Below, one piece after another: positions 51,477-60,399 of a stretch of DNA of 64,000 nucleotides. The notes beneath the pieces are model-generated. The model worked only from the letters and a program-made list of their open reading frames with translations, did no database searches and had not been told where the DNA came from. Numbering within the stretch: position 1 is the stretch's first letter; each line of letters opens with the position of its first letter. The translations under genes and the position numbers were made by a program. This DNA is from an uncultured Mycoplasmatota bacterium (lineage in GTDB: Bacteria > Bacillota_I > Bacilli_A > RF39 > UBA660), in assembly GCA_900547465.1 (NCBI GenBank), contig URHJ01000004.1, forward strand, positions 1-64,000. Reading direction: 5' to 3'.

Positions 51477-52337
51477 CTAATTGTTATTTTCTAAATCATT
51501 TGAGTCAGAATTATCTTCTTCATTATTTAAATTATCACTTTTTTCATCAGTATCTATATTATCATTTGTACTTTTATTTAACTTACCAACAACTAACGAT
51601 ACTACTTGTCCCTTTTTTATTTTAGTATTTGAAGAAATTGATTGTTTTAAAACAACATTATTTTCTCCTTCTGAAACATCTTGATAGGAAATTTTATATA
51701 AAATATTTTTGTGATTCAAAGAGTTTTTAGCTTTATCAATATTCATACCAACAACATTAATCATTACTACTTCTGTATCATCTAAAACCCCAACATAAAC
51801 TTTTATAATTGTATTCTTACTAACCTTTTTATTTGCCGTTTTATTTTGATCTAAGACAACACCAGCTTGAGTTGAATCAGTAACTTTTTTATCAACTTTT
51901 TCTACATTTAGTTCATGTCCCCTAAGAGTATTATATGCTTCATCATAAGACATACTAATAACATTAGGAACTTCTATATTAGCATCACTATATATTTTGT
52001 AACCTAATCCACCACATACAACCATCAAAGCTATTACTAATAAAACTAGTAAAAACATAACTATCTTAGAAAATAATCCCATTTTTCTTTCTACTATAAC
52101 ATTGTTATTACCACGTTTGTTATTTTGACTATTACTCTTCTGTTTTACTTTCTTCACTTTATTTTTCACTTTTGTTTTAGTCTTTGCTTTACTTGCTTTT
52201 GCCTTTTTATTTTTTGATTTATTCTTCTCTAAATTTTGGTAATCATCATCTTCATATTCTAAAACAAGACTAGTTCCACACTTTTTACAAAATAGTGCAT
52301 CATCTTCATTTAATACTCCACATTTTTTACAATACAT
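51477..52337 (-). CDS. Zinc-ribbon membrane protein with two PASTA domains
   Basis: This 286-residue protein starts with a zinc ribbon (MYCKKCGVLNEDDALFCKKCG, two CxxC pairs), followed by a highly basic linker and one membrane helix (IVMFLLVLLVIALMVVCGG). Two PASTA domains follow outside the membrane (about 120-185 and 190-255; VPNVISMSYDEAYNTL, MINVVGMNIDKAKNSL), then an acidic Asp/Asn-rich tail. PASTA domains bind peptidoglycan or lipid II. It differs from PASTA kinases in having no kinase domain. It may sense wall state and signal inside through the ribbon (inference). Confidence 0.85.
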   Translation of the reverse strand: MYCKKCGVLNEDDALFCKKCGTSLVLEYEDDDYQNLEKNKSKNKKAKASKAKTKTKVKNKVKKVKQKSNSQNNKRGNNNVIVERKMGLFSKIVMFLLVLLVIALMVVCGGLGYKIYSDANIEVPNVISMSYDEAYNTLRGHELNVEKVDKKVTDSTQAGVVLDQNKTANKKVSKNTIIKVYVGVLDDTEVVMINVVGMNIDKAKNSLNHKNILYKISYQDVSEGENNVVLKQSISSNTKIKKGQVVSLVVGKLNKSTNDNIDTDEKSDNLNNEEDNSDSNDLENNN

Positions 52338-52364
52338 TTCCTATCACCTCCACCTCGTTTTAGT

Positions 52365-52393
52365 ATTATATAATAAATTTTAAAAAGTGACTA
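52365..52393 (-). promoter_or_regulatory. Promoter of the zinc-ribbon/PASTA gene
   Basis: TAGTCA and TATAAT are separated by 17 bases, shortly upstream of the AGGTGGAGGTGATAGG binding region. Confidence 0.6.
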
Positions 52394-52428
52394 AGTCAAT
52401 TGTCATAACTTTACACAATTATACACTT

Positions 52429-53976
52429 TTATGAAATTATTTTTATAAATTCTTCCATAGATATATCTTTTTGAATAGGATAACGAGGAATTAAATATGA
52501 ATCATCTTCTCTTATTGCTTTTCTATTACCTCCTACGAACGCTACAGAAAATCCTGCTTTTTTTATCTGTTCTATTGCACTATCACTATAGGAGTAAAAT
52601 GGATAACAAAACGCTTTTTTTGTACCTAATTTATTTATAGACGTATTTAAATCATTAAAAATATCTTCTCCACTTAAACAATAAATTTTATTTTTACCAC
52701 ATTCACCAACTATATGCAAATCATCACCATGACTTTCAACTTCCAAGTAATCAGATTTGTAATCTTCCTTATTCCACCATGCTGTAATCAAAAATAAAGT
52801 TGCATGCATCTTATATTTTTCAAGTAGTGGTATTAACTTATTACCATTAAGCTTACCAGTTCCCATAGCACCATCATCAATAGTAATCAAAACTGATTTA
52901 TCAGGAATATCAATTTTATCATTTTTCCACCCTATAAATTCATTCATAGTTAAAGCTTTATAACCATTCTCCTTTAAATATGTTAAATGTTGCTCAAACT
53001 TTTTACTATCTAAGCATATAGATTCATTACATACTTCACTATTAGAATCATAAAAGAAATGATAATTTAAAACCGCAACTGATTGATTATTACTTTCATT
53101 TATATTAACACCATTTATCATTTTCTCTATCATATCTAATGAAGTATAATCAGATACCACATATCTATTTATAGAATCAATATTAGTATCTTTAGTAGTC
53201 TTTATATTAGAATCAATAAAAGTAAATACAGAGTTATTTGATACATTCTCAATATTAAATTTATATTTTTTTAATAAGTTATTATCTATATTTTCAGAAG
53301 TAGTAAGTAATACTGTCTTTTTCTTCAATCTAATACTTCCCTCTAACCACCCTTTATATTCATCTAAACTAATAGACTCATATTTATTATCCTTTAGATA
53401 AGAAAGTACTTCTTTAATTTTAGAAGATGAGGCATTATTAAAATATAAAACACTAATAAAAGATGCCTCCTCTTCATTAGTATTTTTACTATCCTCTATA
53501 ACACCATCATTTTTATTAACCTGATACTCATCTCCTAAAAAAGAAACATAATAATAATCAGTACCAACATATTTTATTGGTAAACTAACACCATTATCTA
53601 TTTTTAAAGCATCTTTTCCTTCCTTCTTTAAAACTACATTTTTATTAGTCTTTATATTCTTATCAAACGGTAAATAGTCTTTTAAATAAGCTTCCGCCTT
53701 TTCCTCTCTTTTCACATTTTCATAATATATATAATAATCAGTACCCTTAATTTTAAAATATAAAGAATTACTTAACTTATCTAAATTCAAAAAAACACCT
53801 TTAGAAACATTACCAACTTCTTTAAAAGATGATGAATAAAGTTTTGAATTTCTTGTTACTACTACACTTTTCCCATAATATTTTCTAATACTAAACATTT
53901 TCCCATACTTAATAAATAAAATACTAGAAATAGAAATAATAATTATTGATAGTGAAAAAATTATTTTTCTTTTCAT
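52429..53976 (-). CDS. Membrane-anchored polysaccharide deacetylase with duplicated, inactive NodB half
   Basis: This 515-residue protein has an N-terminal membrane helix, an SH3-like/beta region (about 25-165), then a degenerate NodB copy (about 170-290) and an intact one (about 300-515). In the first copy, ISVLYFNNASSSKIKEVLSY and YESISLDEYKGWLEG parallel VAVLNYHFF and YKALTMNEFIGW in the second. Its metal motif reads LTTSENI instead of ITIDDGA. The second copy has TIDDGA, SHGDDLH and FCYPFYSYSD intact. It is closest to the deacetylase at 17.1 kb. Role: probable glycan N-deacetylation at the surface. Confidence 0.82.
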   Translation of the reverse strand: MKRKIIFSLSIIIISISSILFIKYGKMFSIRKYYGKSVVVTRNSKLYSSSFKEVGNVSKGVFLNLDKLSNSLYFKIKGTDYYIYYENVKREEKAEAYLKDYLPFDKNIKTNKNVVLKKEGKDALKIDNGVSLPIKYVGTDYYYVSFLGDEYQVNKNDGVIEDSKNTNEEEASFISVLYFNNASSSKIKEVLSYLKDNKYESISLDEYKGWLEGSIRLKKKTVLLTTSENIDNNLLKKYKFNIENVSNNSVFTFIDSNIKTTKDTNIDSINRYVVSDYTSLDMIEKMINGVNINESNNQSVAVLNYHFFYDSNSEVCNESICLDSKKFEQHLTYLKENGYKALTMNEFIGWKNDKIDIPDKSVLITIDDGAMGTGKLNGNKLIPLLEKYKMHATLFLITAWWNKEDYKSDYLEVESHGDDLHIVGECGKNKIYCLSGEDIFNDLNTSINKLGTKKAFCYPFYSYSDSAIEQIKKAGFSVAFVGGNRKAIREDDSYLIPRYPIQKDISMEEFIKIIS

Positions 53977-54013
53977 AGAATCACCATTATTAGTATGTGT
54001 AATTCCGTGAAAA

Positions 54014-54048
54014 TAATAAAAAAATATAGTAAAAATTAATTTACTATA
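54014..54048 (-). terminator. Terminator of the lipoprotein gene
   Basis: TATAGTAAA and TTTACTATA pair around a 6-base loop and are followed by TTTTTTT on the minus strand. Confidence 0.8.
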
Positions 54049-54056
54049 CCTTCATT

Positions 54057-54644
54057 TTACTTAAAACCTAAACCATTAAAGAATTTTAAGTTTCCGTCTT
54101 TTCCAAAAGATCCTGTAATATAACTACTACCATCTCCTGCTACCCAAACATACTTATTCCAAGAACTCAACTCTATAAGTGTTCCATCAACACCACCAAC
54201 TGCTTCTTTAAACTCATCATAACTTACTCCATCATTTATCTTAGCTTTAACATCTGATAAGTTATCAAGTGTAACTTTTTTGTTTTTTAACTCTTTTTTA
54301 TCATATTCTATCTTTATTGATGATATTTTTTCATTGTTGATAGACACTGTCATTACCTTATCATTACCAAAATCATATTCATATTTATCAAATATACTAC
54401 TAGTAGTATTTTCTACTTTAGTAGCATCAAAACCAACTATATCATTCAATTCATCTAATGTATTATCTAAAGACATTTTTGATAAACATTTATAATATGA
54501 ACACTTTGACTTTACCGTTGTTTCCTTTTCTACACTCTTTACCTCTTCCTTATTTGTGGTCTTACTTTCCTTTTTATTTGTACAACCCATAGTACAAACA
54601 AAAACTAAAAAGCACATTATCCCTAATAAAACTTTATTCTTCAT
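54057..54644 (-). CDS. DUF3862-like lipoprotein
   Basis: This roughly 195-residue protein has a lipoprotein signal (VLLGIMCFLVFVCTMGC, with cysteine about 21), a Lys/Glu-rich linker, and two repeated beta-rich units starting SLDNTLDELNDIVGFDA and NDGVSYDEFKEAVGG. That pair resembles the BLIP-like/DUF3862 fold found in Gram-positive surface lipoproteins. The ATG at 54644 is preferred because the AGGAGG site lies between it and the upstream ATG. A perfect palindrome overlaps its promoter region. Binding partner unknown. Confidence 0.75.
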   Translation of the reverse strand: MKNKVLLGIMCFLVFVCTMGCTNKKESKTTNKEEVKSVEKETTVKSKCSYYKCLSKMSLDNTLDELNDIVGFDATKVENTTSSIFDKYEYDFGNDKVMTVSINNEKISSIKIEYDKKELKNKKVTLDNLSDVKAKINDGVSYDEFKEAVGGVDGTLIELSSWNKYVWVAGDGSSYITGSFGKDGNLKFFNGLGFK

Positions 54645-54684
54645 ACTTTTCCTCCTCATAACAATGATTATATCTTATAATATT

Positions 54685-54702
54685 TAAATTGTATACAATT
54701 TA
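54685..54702. promoter_or_regulatory. 18-bp perfect palindrome upstream of the lipoprotein gene
   Basis: TAAATTGTATACAATTTA is fully self-complementary and overlaps the -35 position relative to TATAAT on the minus strand. It is a candidate repressor site; no regulator gene is adjacent. Confidence 0.5.
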
Positions 54703-54711
54703 TTACTTATT

Positions 54712-54741
54712 AAAAAAAAGAAAACAACTAAAATTGTTTTC
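54712..54741 (-). terminator. Terminator of the SpoIID-like gene cassette
   Basis: GAAAACAA and TTGTTTTC form a perfect stem followed by a long TTTTTTTT run on the minus strand. Confidence 0.8.
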
Positions 54742-54851
54742 CCTTAATAGTAAAATGAATGAATCAAGAAGAATAGTAATAATCGAATAAAATCATTCCT
54801 ACTATTTAGTATAATATATGAATTATATAAATATCAGATTATTTAGTTAGA

Positions 54852-56210
54852 CTATATTGAATCCTTTTTAGAGTATTCAACTATATTATACCAAGTAACT
54901 GGATCTATTACTCCTGTCACTTCTTCATCAAAAATTGATTGTAGTTTTTTTACAGAACGTTCCATAATATCATCAAATATACCACTAACTCTTACTCCAG
55001 GAATATTTTTGAATTTTTGACAGATTTTTAATAAAAATTTTTGAATAATTCTAACATCTTCACCCTCCATTCCTAAAGCAAGCAACCTACCTTGAAAAAA
55101 CTCGTCTTCATACTTTGCATATTTAGAAGGAAGATTTTTTATTATTCCTTCATACACCTCAACTATTTTATTCCAAGTAGTTGCATCAACTTCACCTGTT
55201 GCAGGAAGTGAATATTTGTTTTGAAAATTAATAACCATTGTTTTTGTATTATCATTATAAACACTATTAAGTTTTAAAGTTGGTAAATCCGGATCAAAAT
55301 AAGCTATTGCTCTTAAAACATAATGAAGTACCTCTACTCCTAAACCGACATCAGAATACTTTAAGGAATTACCATAATCAAATATTTCCTCTTCTTCTAA
55401 AATTCCTTCTGAATATATATCATTAACTCTCTTAACAGCGTTATAAACATATTTTATTTTATACCAAGTTGCGTAATCAACTATACCGGTTACTTTCAAA
55501 TTGAATATTTCTTGAAATTTTTTTACACTATCTTCTGTATAAGTACCAAAAACTCCGTTTATTTTTGGTATTTTTGGTATAGCTGGATAATTGTTAGAAA
55601 TCCTATTTAATTCTCTTTGAATAACTCGAACTTTATCACCTGCATTACCAAGTTCTATTGGATAACCTGGATAAACGCCTATTAATTCCCCTGTCGGAGC
55701 ATTTTCAAATATTTCAATATCATCACCATAATAATGTCTTAGTATCTCTAATGGTGTTTTATTCTGATTAGCTAGACTTACAGTCCCCCATTGTGATAAT
55801 CCTTCACAAGTAGTACTTTTTCCATCACAATATATTGCATTTAACGGTTGAATTTGGCCCCTTCTATATGCATAATTATTAAATAAGTCATCTACTTTTC
55901 TAGAAACAGCATCAAACACTTGCCTATCTTCTATATATGATTGATCATAAGCAGGTAAGGATGTTATATCAAAACTATAACCTCTACTTGGATACCATTC
56001 ATTATAAATTCTATTTAAAGCAAATGATATTTGTGCTAGAATATTAGCCTCAATCGCAGCATCAGGCCATGTTGGATAAATCTCACTAGACGCCACATTT
56101 TTTATATAGTCAATAAATGGAATACTAATATTTTTAGCCGCTTCATCAGGTGCTCCCAAATGCACTACGATTTCTGTTGGAATAGTCGGATAATTTATAA
56201 CATTATTCAT
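54852..56210 (-). CDS. SpoIID-like protein with three peptidoglycan-binding domains
   Basis: This roughly 452-residue protein has an N-terminal SpoIID/LytB-like region (about 1-180) with ILAQISFALNRIYNEWY, CEGLSQWGTVSLANQNKTP and EILRHYYGDDIEIF. Three PG_binding_1 repeats follow (about 185-265, 280-350, 375-450), each ending in a V-T/A-G-x-V/I-D-x-x-T-W motif. The position of the catalytic SpoIID glutamate seems to hold Asp-Ala here (WPDAAIEAN), so lytic activity is doubtful. There is no signal peptide. It overlaps the preceding gene by 8 bases. It probably acts in the spore cortex or coat with the LysM protein. Confidence 0.8.
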   Translation of the reverse strand: MNNVINYPTIPTEIVVHLGAPDEAAKNISIPFIDYIKNVASSEIYPTWPDAAIEANILAQISFALNRIYNEWYPSRGYSFDITSLPAYDQSYIEDRQVFDAVSRKVDDLFNNYAYRRGQIQPLNAIYCDGKSTTCEGLSQWGTVSLANQNKTPLEILRHYYGDDIEIFENAPTGELIGVYPGYPIELGNAGDKVRVIQRELNRISNNYPAIPKIPKINGVFGTYTEDSVKKFQEIFNLKVTGIVDYATWYKIKYVYNAVKRVNDIYSEGILEEEEIFDYGNSLKYSDVGLGVEVLHYVLRAIAYFDPDLPTLKLNSVYNDNTKTMVINFQNKYSLPATGEVDATTWNKIVEVYEGIIKNLPSKYAKYEDEFFQGRLLALGMEGEDVRIIQKFLLKICQKFKNIPGVRVSGIFDDIMERSVKKLQSIFDEEVTGVIDPVTWYNIVEYSKKDSI

Positions 56211-56610
56211 TTTCCATTCCACCCTCTATTATATTCATTGCTGAAAACTTAATAGGCTGAATTACTTTTATATTATCAAATATTCCAACCTCATATACTC
56301 TTTTTAAATCAGAATCTGGATATTTAGCTGTTACAGTATACGTCGTAAAAATAACATCACTTGCTTCCTCTACTACTTTTTTAGGAACTTTAGCAGGTAA
56401 AACTATTTGATCAATAATACCACTACTATCCGTAACCCCTTGGAAAAAAATTACTTTTTCTCCATTAATATCTTTTGATATTTCTATTTCAACTCCCTGT
56501 AGAGGAAAAGCTTGATTAGTAGCAATAGCTTGTACTTTTAAAATACCAGAACCACTATTTTCTAAAGAAAATTCTGGAAACTTCTCCCTTGTAAAGAAAA
56601 CTTCATTCAT
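56203..56610 (-). CDS. Carboxypeptidase-regulatory/CNA-like beta-domain protein of the SpoIID cassette
   Basis: This 135-residue protein begins MNEVFFTREKFPEFSLEN and contains GILKVQAIATNQAFPLQGVEIEI and a later GVTDSSGIIDQIVLPA, matching prealbumin-like beta-sandwich domains (transthyretin/CNA-B type). No signal peptide. It sits between the LysM gene (10 bases upstream) and the SpoIID-like gene (8-base overlap), so the three are co-translated. The same three-gene order is known from clostridial spore-former genomes, which supports a spore role (established context, function inferred). Confidence 0.75.
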   Translation of the reverse strand: MNEVFFTREKFPEFSLENSGSGILKVQAIATNQAFPLQGVEIEISKDINGEKVIFFQGVTDSSGIIDQIVLPAKVPKKVVEEASDVIFTTYTVTAKYPDSDLKRVYEVGIFDNIKVIQPIKFSAMNIIEGGMENE

Positions 56611-56620
56611 AATTAACCCC

Positions 56621-57613
56621 CTATATCTTTAAAACTTGACCAATACTTAACATAGTACTACCTAGTCCATTTTTCTTTTTTAATGAATCAACACTTGTAT
56701 TAAATTTTTTAGCTATGCTATACAAACTGTCTCCACTTTTAACTGCGTATGTAGTTTCCCCAATATTAACAGCTGGAACCTTTAATTCTTGATTAATTGA
56801 TAAAGAATCACTCTTAAGATTATTTAAATCTTTTAATTCACTAACACTTGTCCCAAATTTTTTCGCAAGATCATATAAATTATCTCCACTCTGGACCTTA
56901 TAGATAGTAACTTCGCTTAAGGCTACTGATGGTATAACAATCTCTTGTCCTACTGATAGAATATTATTATTTAGATTATTTAATTGTTTAATTTTATCAG
57001 CCGTAGTTCCAAACTTCTTTGCTATACTATACAAGCTATCTCCACTTTGAACTACATAAGTAGATGATAATGGAACATCAAAATCTAGTCCGTAACATTC
57101 CTCAATTGATGATATTTTTTTCTTATCATCTATAATTAACACTGTACCAACTGTTAATGTATTACTCTTCAAATCATTATCTTTTTTTATCTTATCAACA
57201 GTAGTACCAAATCTTTCTGCTATATCATATAAATTATCTCCAGCTTCAACTGTATAATTAACGTATTCTGGCAAATCAGAATTATCATTATCTTCAATAT
57301 AACAAGGAATTCTTAATTCTTGACCAATACTCAAATCATTACTTTCAAGTCCATTATATTCTTTTATTAAATCTGCAGTAGTATCATACTTCTTTGCTAT
57401 TTCATATAAACTATCTCCAGCTTCTACTGTGTAGATAACACACTCTGATGGATTAGTAGCATCATTATCAGAAACAATTAAAACTTGTCCAGGTACTAAA
57501 TTATCACTAGTCAAATTATTAAGTTCCCTAATTCTTTGAGCACTAGTATTATGTTGCCTAGAAATACCATATAAAGTATCTCCAGATTGCACTGTATATG
57601 TACTTTGGTTCAT
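56621..57613 (-). CDS. Protein with six LysM domains
   Basis: This 330-residue protein is almost entirely six LysM domains, each starting with YTVQSGDTLYGI-like or YxVxxGDSLYxIAKK sequence at about residues 4, 58, 116, 183, 236 and 286. It has no signal peptide or catalytic domain. LysM repeats bind GlcNAc-containing glycans such as peptidoglycan. In spore-formers, SafA-like LysM proteins link coat and cortex. A sigma-K-like promoter lies upstream. Start 57613 follows AGGTGTAAAATA. It is first of the three-gene cassette. Confidence 0.88.
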   Translation of the reverse strand: MNQSTYTVQSGDTLYGISRQHNTSAQRIRELNNLTSDNLVPGQVLIVSDNDATNPSECVIYTVEAGDSLYEIAKKYDTTADLIKEYNGLESNDLSIGQELRIPCYIEDNDNSDLPEYVNYTVEAGDNLYDIAERFGTTVDKIKKDNDLKSNTLTVGTVLIIDDKKKISSIEECYGLDFDVPLSSTYVVQSGDSLYSIAKKFGTTADKIKQLNNLNNNILSVGQEIVIPSVALSEVTIYKVQSGDNLYDLAKKFGTSVSELKDLNNLKSDSLSINQELKVPAVNIGETTYAVKSGDSLYSIAKKFNTSVDSLKKKNGLGSTMLSIGQVLKI

Positions 57614-57631
57614 TATTTTACACCTCTAGTT

Positions 57632-57658
57632 ATATATATGAAAACAAATAAAAAAAGT
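57632..57658 (-). promoter_or_regulatory. Candidate sigma-K-like promoter of the LysM/SpoIID cassette
   Basis: On the minus strand AC (57658-57657), 16 bases, then CATATATAT (57640-57632) matches the AC-N16-CATA part of the consensus; the final TA is replaced by AT. The sequence is A/T-rich, so this is tentative. Confidence 0.4.
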
Positions 57659-57667
57659 GACAAAAAC

Positions 57668-58111
57668 CTATGTAAAGTCACTTAAAAACCAAATAAAGAT
57701 ATCATCATATTGAATTTTAAATACAAATTTATTGTCATTTATTTTTTCTACAAAGAAAGTGGGAGTATACTTGTATATATTATCTTTTAATTCATCGTCA
57801 AGAATTTTACATATACCATCATCAATAAAGAATACTTCACCAGGAACTATGTAATCGTTAATTTTAATTACATTAGAAAATTTATTTAAAGTTACCAAAT
57901 CACCAAACAAACTAAAAGAAAAACTATATTTTTTATTACTACTATTTGCCATAATATTGAAATTTATTAATGGCTTATGATCCTCAAACTTCACTCCATC
58001 TTTATACGATACTAAAGTAATTTTATCAAAATCATATTCTAATATTGCATTTTTTAAATCTTCTTTTCTATAAGAAAAAACATACTCATCTATTCCTAAT
58101 TTTCTCTTCAT
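57668..58111 (-). CDS. Hypothetical protein
   Basis: This 147-residue protein begins MKRKLGIDEYVFSYRKEDLK and is rich in alternating hydrophobic and polar residues (KYSFSFSLFGDLVTL, NDYIVPGEVFFIDDG, NKFVFKIQYDDIFIWF), suggesting an all-beta protein. No signal peptide, membrane helix or recognised domain. It starts behind AGGGGTTATTT and precedes the LysM gene, separated by about 55 bases. Its link to the cassette is uncertain. Confidence 0.6.
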   Translation of the reverse strand: MKRKLGIDEYVFSYRKEDLKNAILEYDFDKITLVSYKDGVKFEDHKPLINFNIMANSSNKKYSFSFSLFGDLVTLNKFSNVIKINDYIVPGEVFFIDDGICKILDDELKDNIYKYTPTFFVEKINDNKFVFKIQYDDIFIWFLSDFT

Positions 58112-58180
58112 AATAAATAACCCCTATAAAATATCAACAATTCTAAAATAAATCATAAATATTGAAATATCGTAATATTT

Positions 58181-58765
58181 TCATTTCAATCCATAGTCTT
58201 TAACTAAGCTTTTTCTTAAAATTTTTTCTTGTACCTTTTGTTTATTTATAATCTTATTATTTATCTCATCAGTCTTTTTATTATATCTAATTTCCCTAAC
58301 TTCATATAAAATGTATGCATCAACAAGGGTTAAATTATTATAATTACTCATTTTATCTTTTATATATTCTTCTAACTCTGGTATTTCTTTTTTTCTAAAG
58401 ATAGCTAAAGTTTTATATGATTCATTCAATTCATCCTCAGTTAATCTACTTCTCATAAAATCTTCTAAAGAATTCCTCATATATTCACATACACAATCAT
58501 GCTCTTTTTTTATGCAATCTTTATTCTTATACTTAATAAACAAATCAGCCATTAGTTTTTGTTCTTTAATTTTGAGATATCTTTTCATTTCATCTTTAGT
58601 TATTTGTTCTAATGACTTACCATTTAATTTATTAAAAAAGCTCTCATCATCATGACTAACATAGGATAAAAATCTTATCCATTCATCTAATGTATGATCA
58701 ATATTAGCATGCGACAAAGAACTAACTGGATATAATAGTTTATTTTCAACTCTTATCTCAAACAT
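58181..58765 (-). CDS. Hypothetical protein
   Basis: This roughly 194-residue protein begins MFEIRVENKLLYPVSSLSH and is helical and charged, with DEWIRFLSYVSHDDESFFN and DAYILYEVREIRYNKK. Two cysteines occur in CIKKEHDCVC. The start at 58765 is favoured by spacing to GGGTGATG, and the stop is TGA. It lies in tandem with the gene upstream at 58792-59376 and may share its transcript. No family recognised. Confidence 0.6.
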   Translation of the reverse strand: MFEIRVENKLLYPVSSLSHANIDHTLDEWIRFLSYVSHDDESFFNKLNGKSLEQITKDEMKRYLKIKEQKLMADLFIKYKNKDCIKKEHDCVCEYMRNSLEDFMRSRLTEDELNESYKTLAIFRKKEIPELEEYIKDKMSNYNNLTLVDAYILYEVREIRYNKKTDEINNKIINKQKVQEKILRKSLVKDYGLK

Positions 58766-58791
58766 ACTCATCACCCAATCATATATAATAT

Positions 58792-59376
58792 TTATTTATG
58801 TTTTCTTACTAATCTGTGAACTTTTTCTATTGCCTTATCCTCTGACTCAAAAATAGCAGTTTCATAATATTCTTCTTGTAGTTTATAAAAATAAGAATCT
58901 CTACTAAATACATTTTTAGGAACTATTATTTTATGAGTAGATTCAAACTCATCAGCTTTAGAGTAAGGAATTTCAACAGTTTCATCGAAGCTATGGCTTT
59001 TAGCCTCTAAATTATAATAGACTACATAATCAGCATCTTTATCATCTCTATTTACTCTTATATCATGTGCAGCATGAACTATATCTATTTCATTAGTATA
59101 TTTATAAGTTCCAATATAAACATAATAATCATCTCTTGGTGTAATATCTGTCCTACTAACTGCCATTCTTACAAAATAAGAATCTTCCTCTTGTTCTATA
59201 GGATCAATATGCTTAGCTTTATTCGTTTCATATTCTGCAATAGTAGCTAAATATTCTTTTACTACAGAATTATTTTCCAATTCTTCTATTTTTGATTTCA
59301 ATGCAAGTATTTTATTTCTCTCATTTATTAATTCATTGTAATTTTCCCTAAGTTTTATTAATTCTTCACTTTTCAT
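58792..59376 (-). CDS. Hypothetical protein with N-terminal coiled coil
   Basis: This 194-residue protein opens with a coiled coil (KLRENYNELINERNKILAL) and continues as an alpha/beta region with DDYYVYIGTYKYTNEID and a DYVVYYNLEAKS strand, ending in a basic helix (KAIEKVHRLVRKHK). No membrane segment. It starts behind AGGAGGG and has an extended -10 (TGTGATATAAT) upstream. Function unknown. Confidence 0.65.
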   Translation of the reverse strand: MKSEELIKLRENYNELINERNKILALKSKIEELENNSVVKEYLATIAEYETNKAKHIDPIEQEEDSYFVRMAVSRTDITPRDDYYVYIGTYKYTNEIDIVHAAHDIRVNRDDKDADYVVYYNLEAKSHSFDETVEIPYSKADEFESTHKIIVPKNVFSRDSYFYKLQEEYYETAIFESEDKAIEKVHRLVRKHK

Positions 59377-59747
59377 ATAAAACCCTCCTAAAATATTTTC
59401 ACATTTCTTTGAAAAAAATAATTTATGTCATAATTAACATATACATTATATCACAATTGCATATTCCTGAAAACATAGATAGAACAGTATAATTACGATA
59501 GTTTAAGTTTTCTATATTGCTATAAAACTGATATCAAAGTTATTTTAAAAAATAACCTGTCGTCTTTTTATTCTAACAATGTATAATAATTACTAATGTT
59601 GTTAGTTCCATAAATTTATATTTTTTATCTAAAGCTATCAATATCTTTATCATTATTATTACGATAGTAATTACAAAAAACAAACTATATTAAGTGATTT
59701 GAATAAACATTAATCTGGTACAAATGTTGTAACCATCTACAATTATT
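59377..59747. other. Intergenic region at the edge of the mobile element
   Basis: No gene is supported. It contains the promoter of the upstream-described gene (about 59440), a GTTATTTT/AAAATAAC hairpin (about 59540-59560), and a degenerate copy of the mobile element's intergenic module (TTGTAGAT...TTACAACATT...ACCA on the minus strand, about 59700-59740). This may mark the element boundary. Confidence 0.45.
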
Positions 59748-60329
59748 TTAGAACCAATTTTTTTGTTCATCTTTTTTATTTAATACTTGAAGTTGGTTAA
59801 ATAAATTCATAAAACATAAATTAAATGGGGCGTATTTTGATCCTGAATTACATATTCTTATACCAAAACCAAATGTAGAATCATCAGGATTATCAGTAAA
59901 GGTTAATATTATTTCATCATCTTTCTTTTCTATTTTTAATTTGTTAGCTTTTTCATCATATATATTATCGCTATACCAAACAATTGCAGAATCCTGTACT
60001 AATCTATTATAAATATTGTTATTTTTCAATAATTCATTTGTTTGTTCTTTAGTATCGTATATTTCTGATTCAATTTCACTTGCATCAAATACTTTACATT
60101 TAATTATATTATCTATAAGAATTTCAAAATACTGATAAATTTCTTGACTTTGATTTATAGAAAAGGTGGCACTGTAATTCCCATTTTCATCAATATTATG
60201 GTCTCCAAAGATATCTATATATAAATCAAAATTTGAACCATAAAATATTTTTAGTAATTTATTTTCATCTCTAATTAAGATGTCTTTTACTTTGTTGAAA
60301 CAATCATTATTTTTAAATTCTACTGTTAT
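59748..60329 (-). CDS. Hypothetical mobile-element protein with no canonical start codon
   Basis: The open frame runs 193 codons from an ATA at 60327-60329, which lies 5 bases after GGGAGAG, to the TAA at 59748. There is no ATG, GTG or early TTG in frame; the first TTG is at 60029, about 100 codons in and without a binding site. The reading (ENKLLKIFYGSNFDLYIDIF, KYAPFNLCFMNLFNQL) looks coding throughout. It is either a gene with a mutated start or one using AUA. No domain recognised. It is the last gene of the element's visible series. Confidence 0.5.
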   Translation of the reverse strand: MTVEFKNNDCFNKVKDILIRDENKLLKIFYGSNFDLYIDIFGDHNIDENGNYSATFSINQSQEIYQYFEILIDNIIKCKVFDASEIESEIYDTKEQTNELLKNNNIYNRLVQDSAIVWYSDNIYDEKANKLKIEKKDDEIILTFTDNPDDSTFGFGIRICNSGSKYAPFNLCFMNLFNQLQVLNKKDEQKNWF

Positions 60330-60399
60330 AGTAACTCTCCCTTAAAAGTAAAAATATTATAACAAATAAGTGTAATTATATCAACATTCTGTTATAACA

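Noticed and set aside
56621..57613. Repetitive DNA at the LysM gene as a CRISPR-like array
   Set aside because: The periodicity is about 150-200 bases, is in frame and encodes LysM domains.
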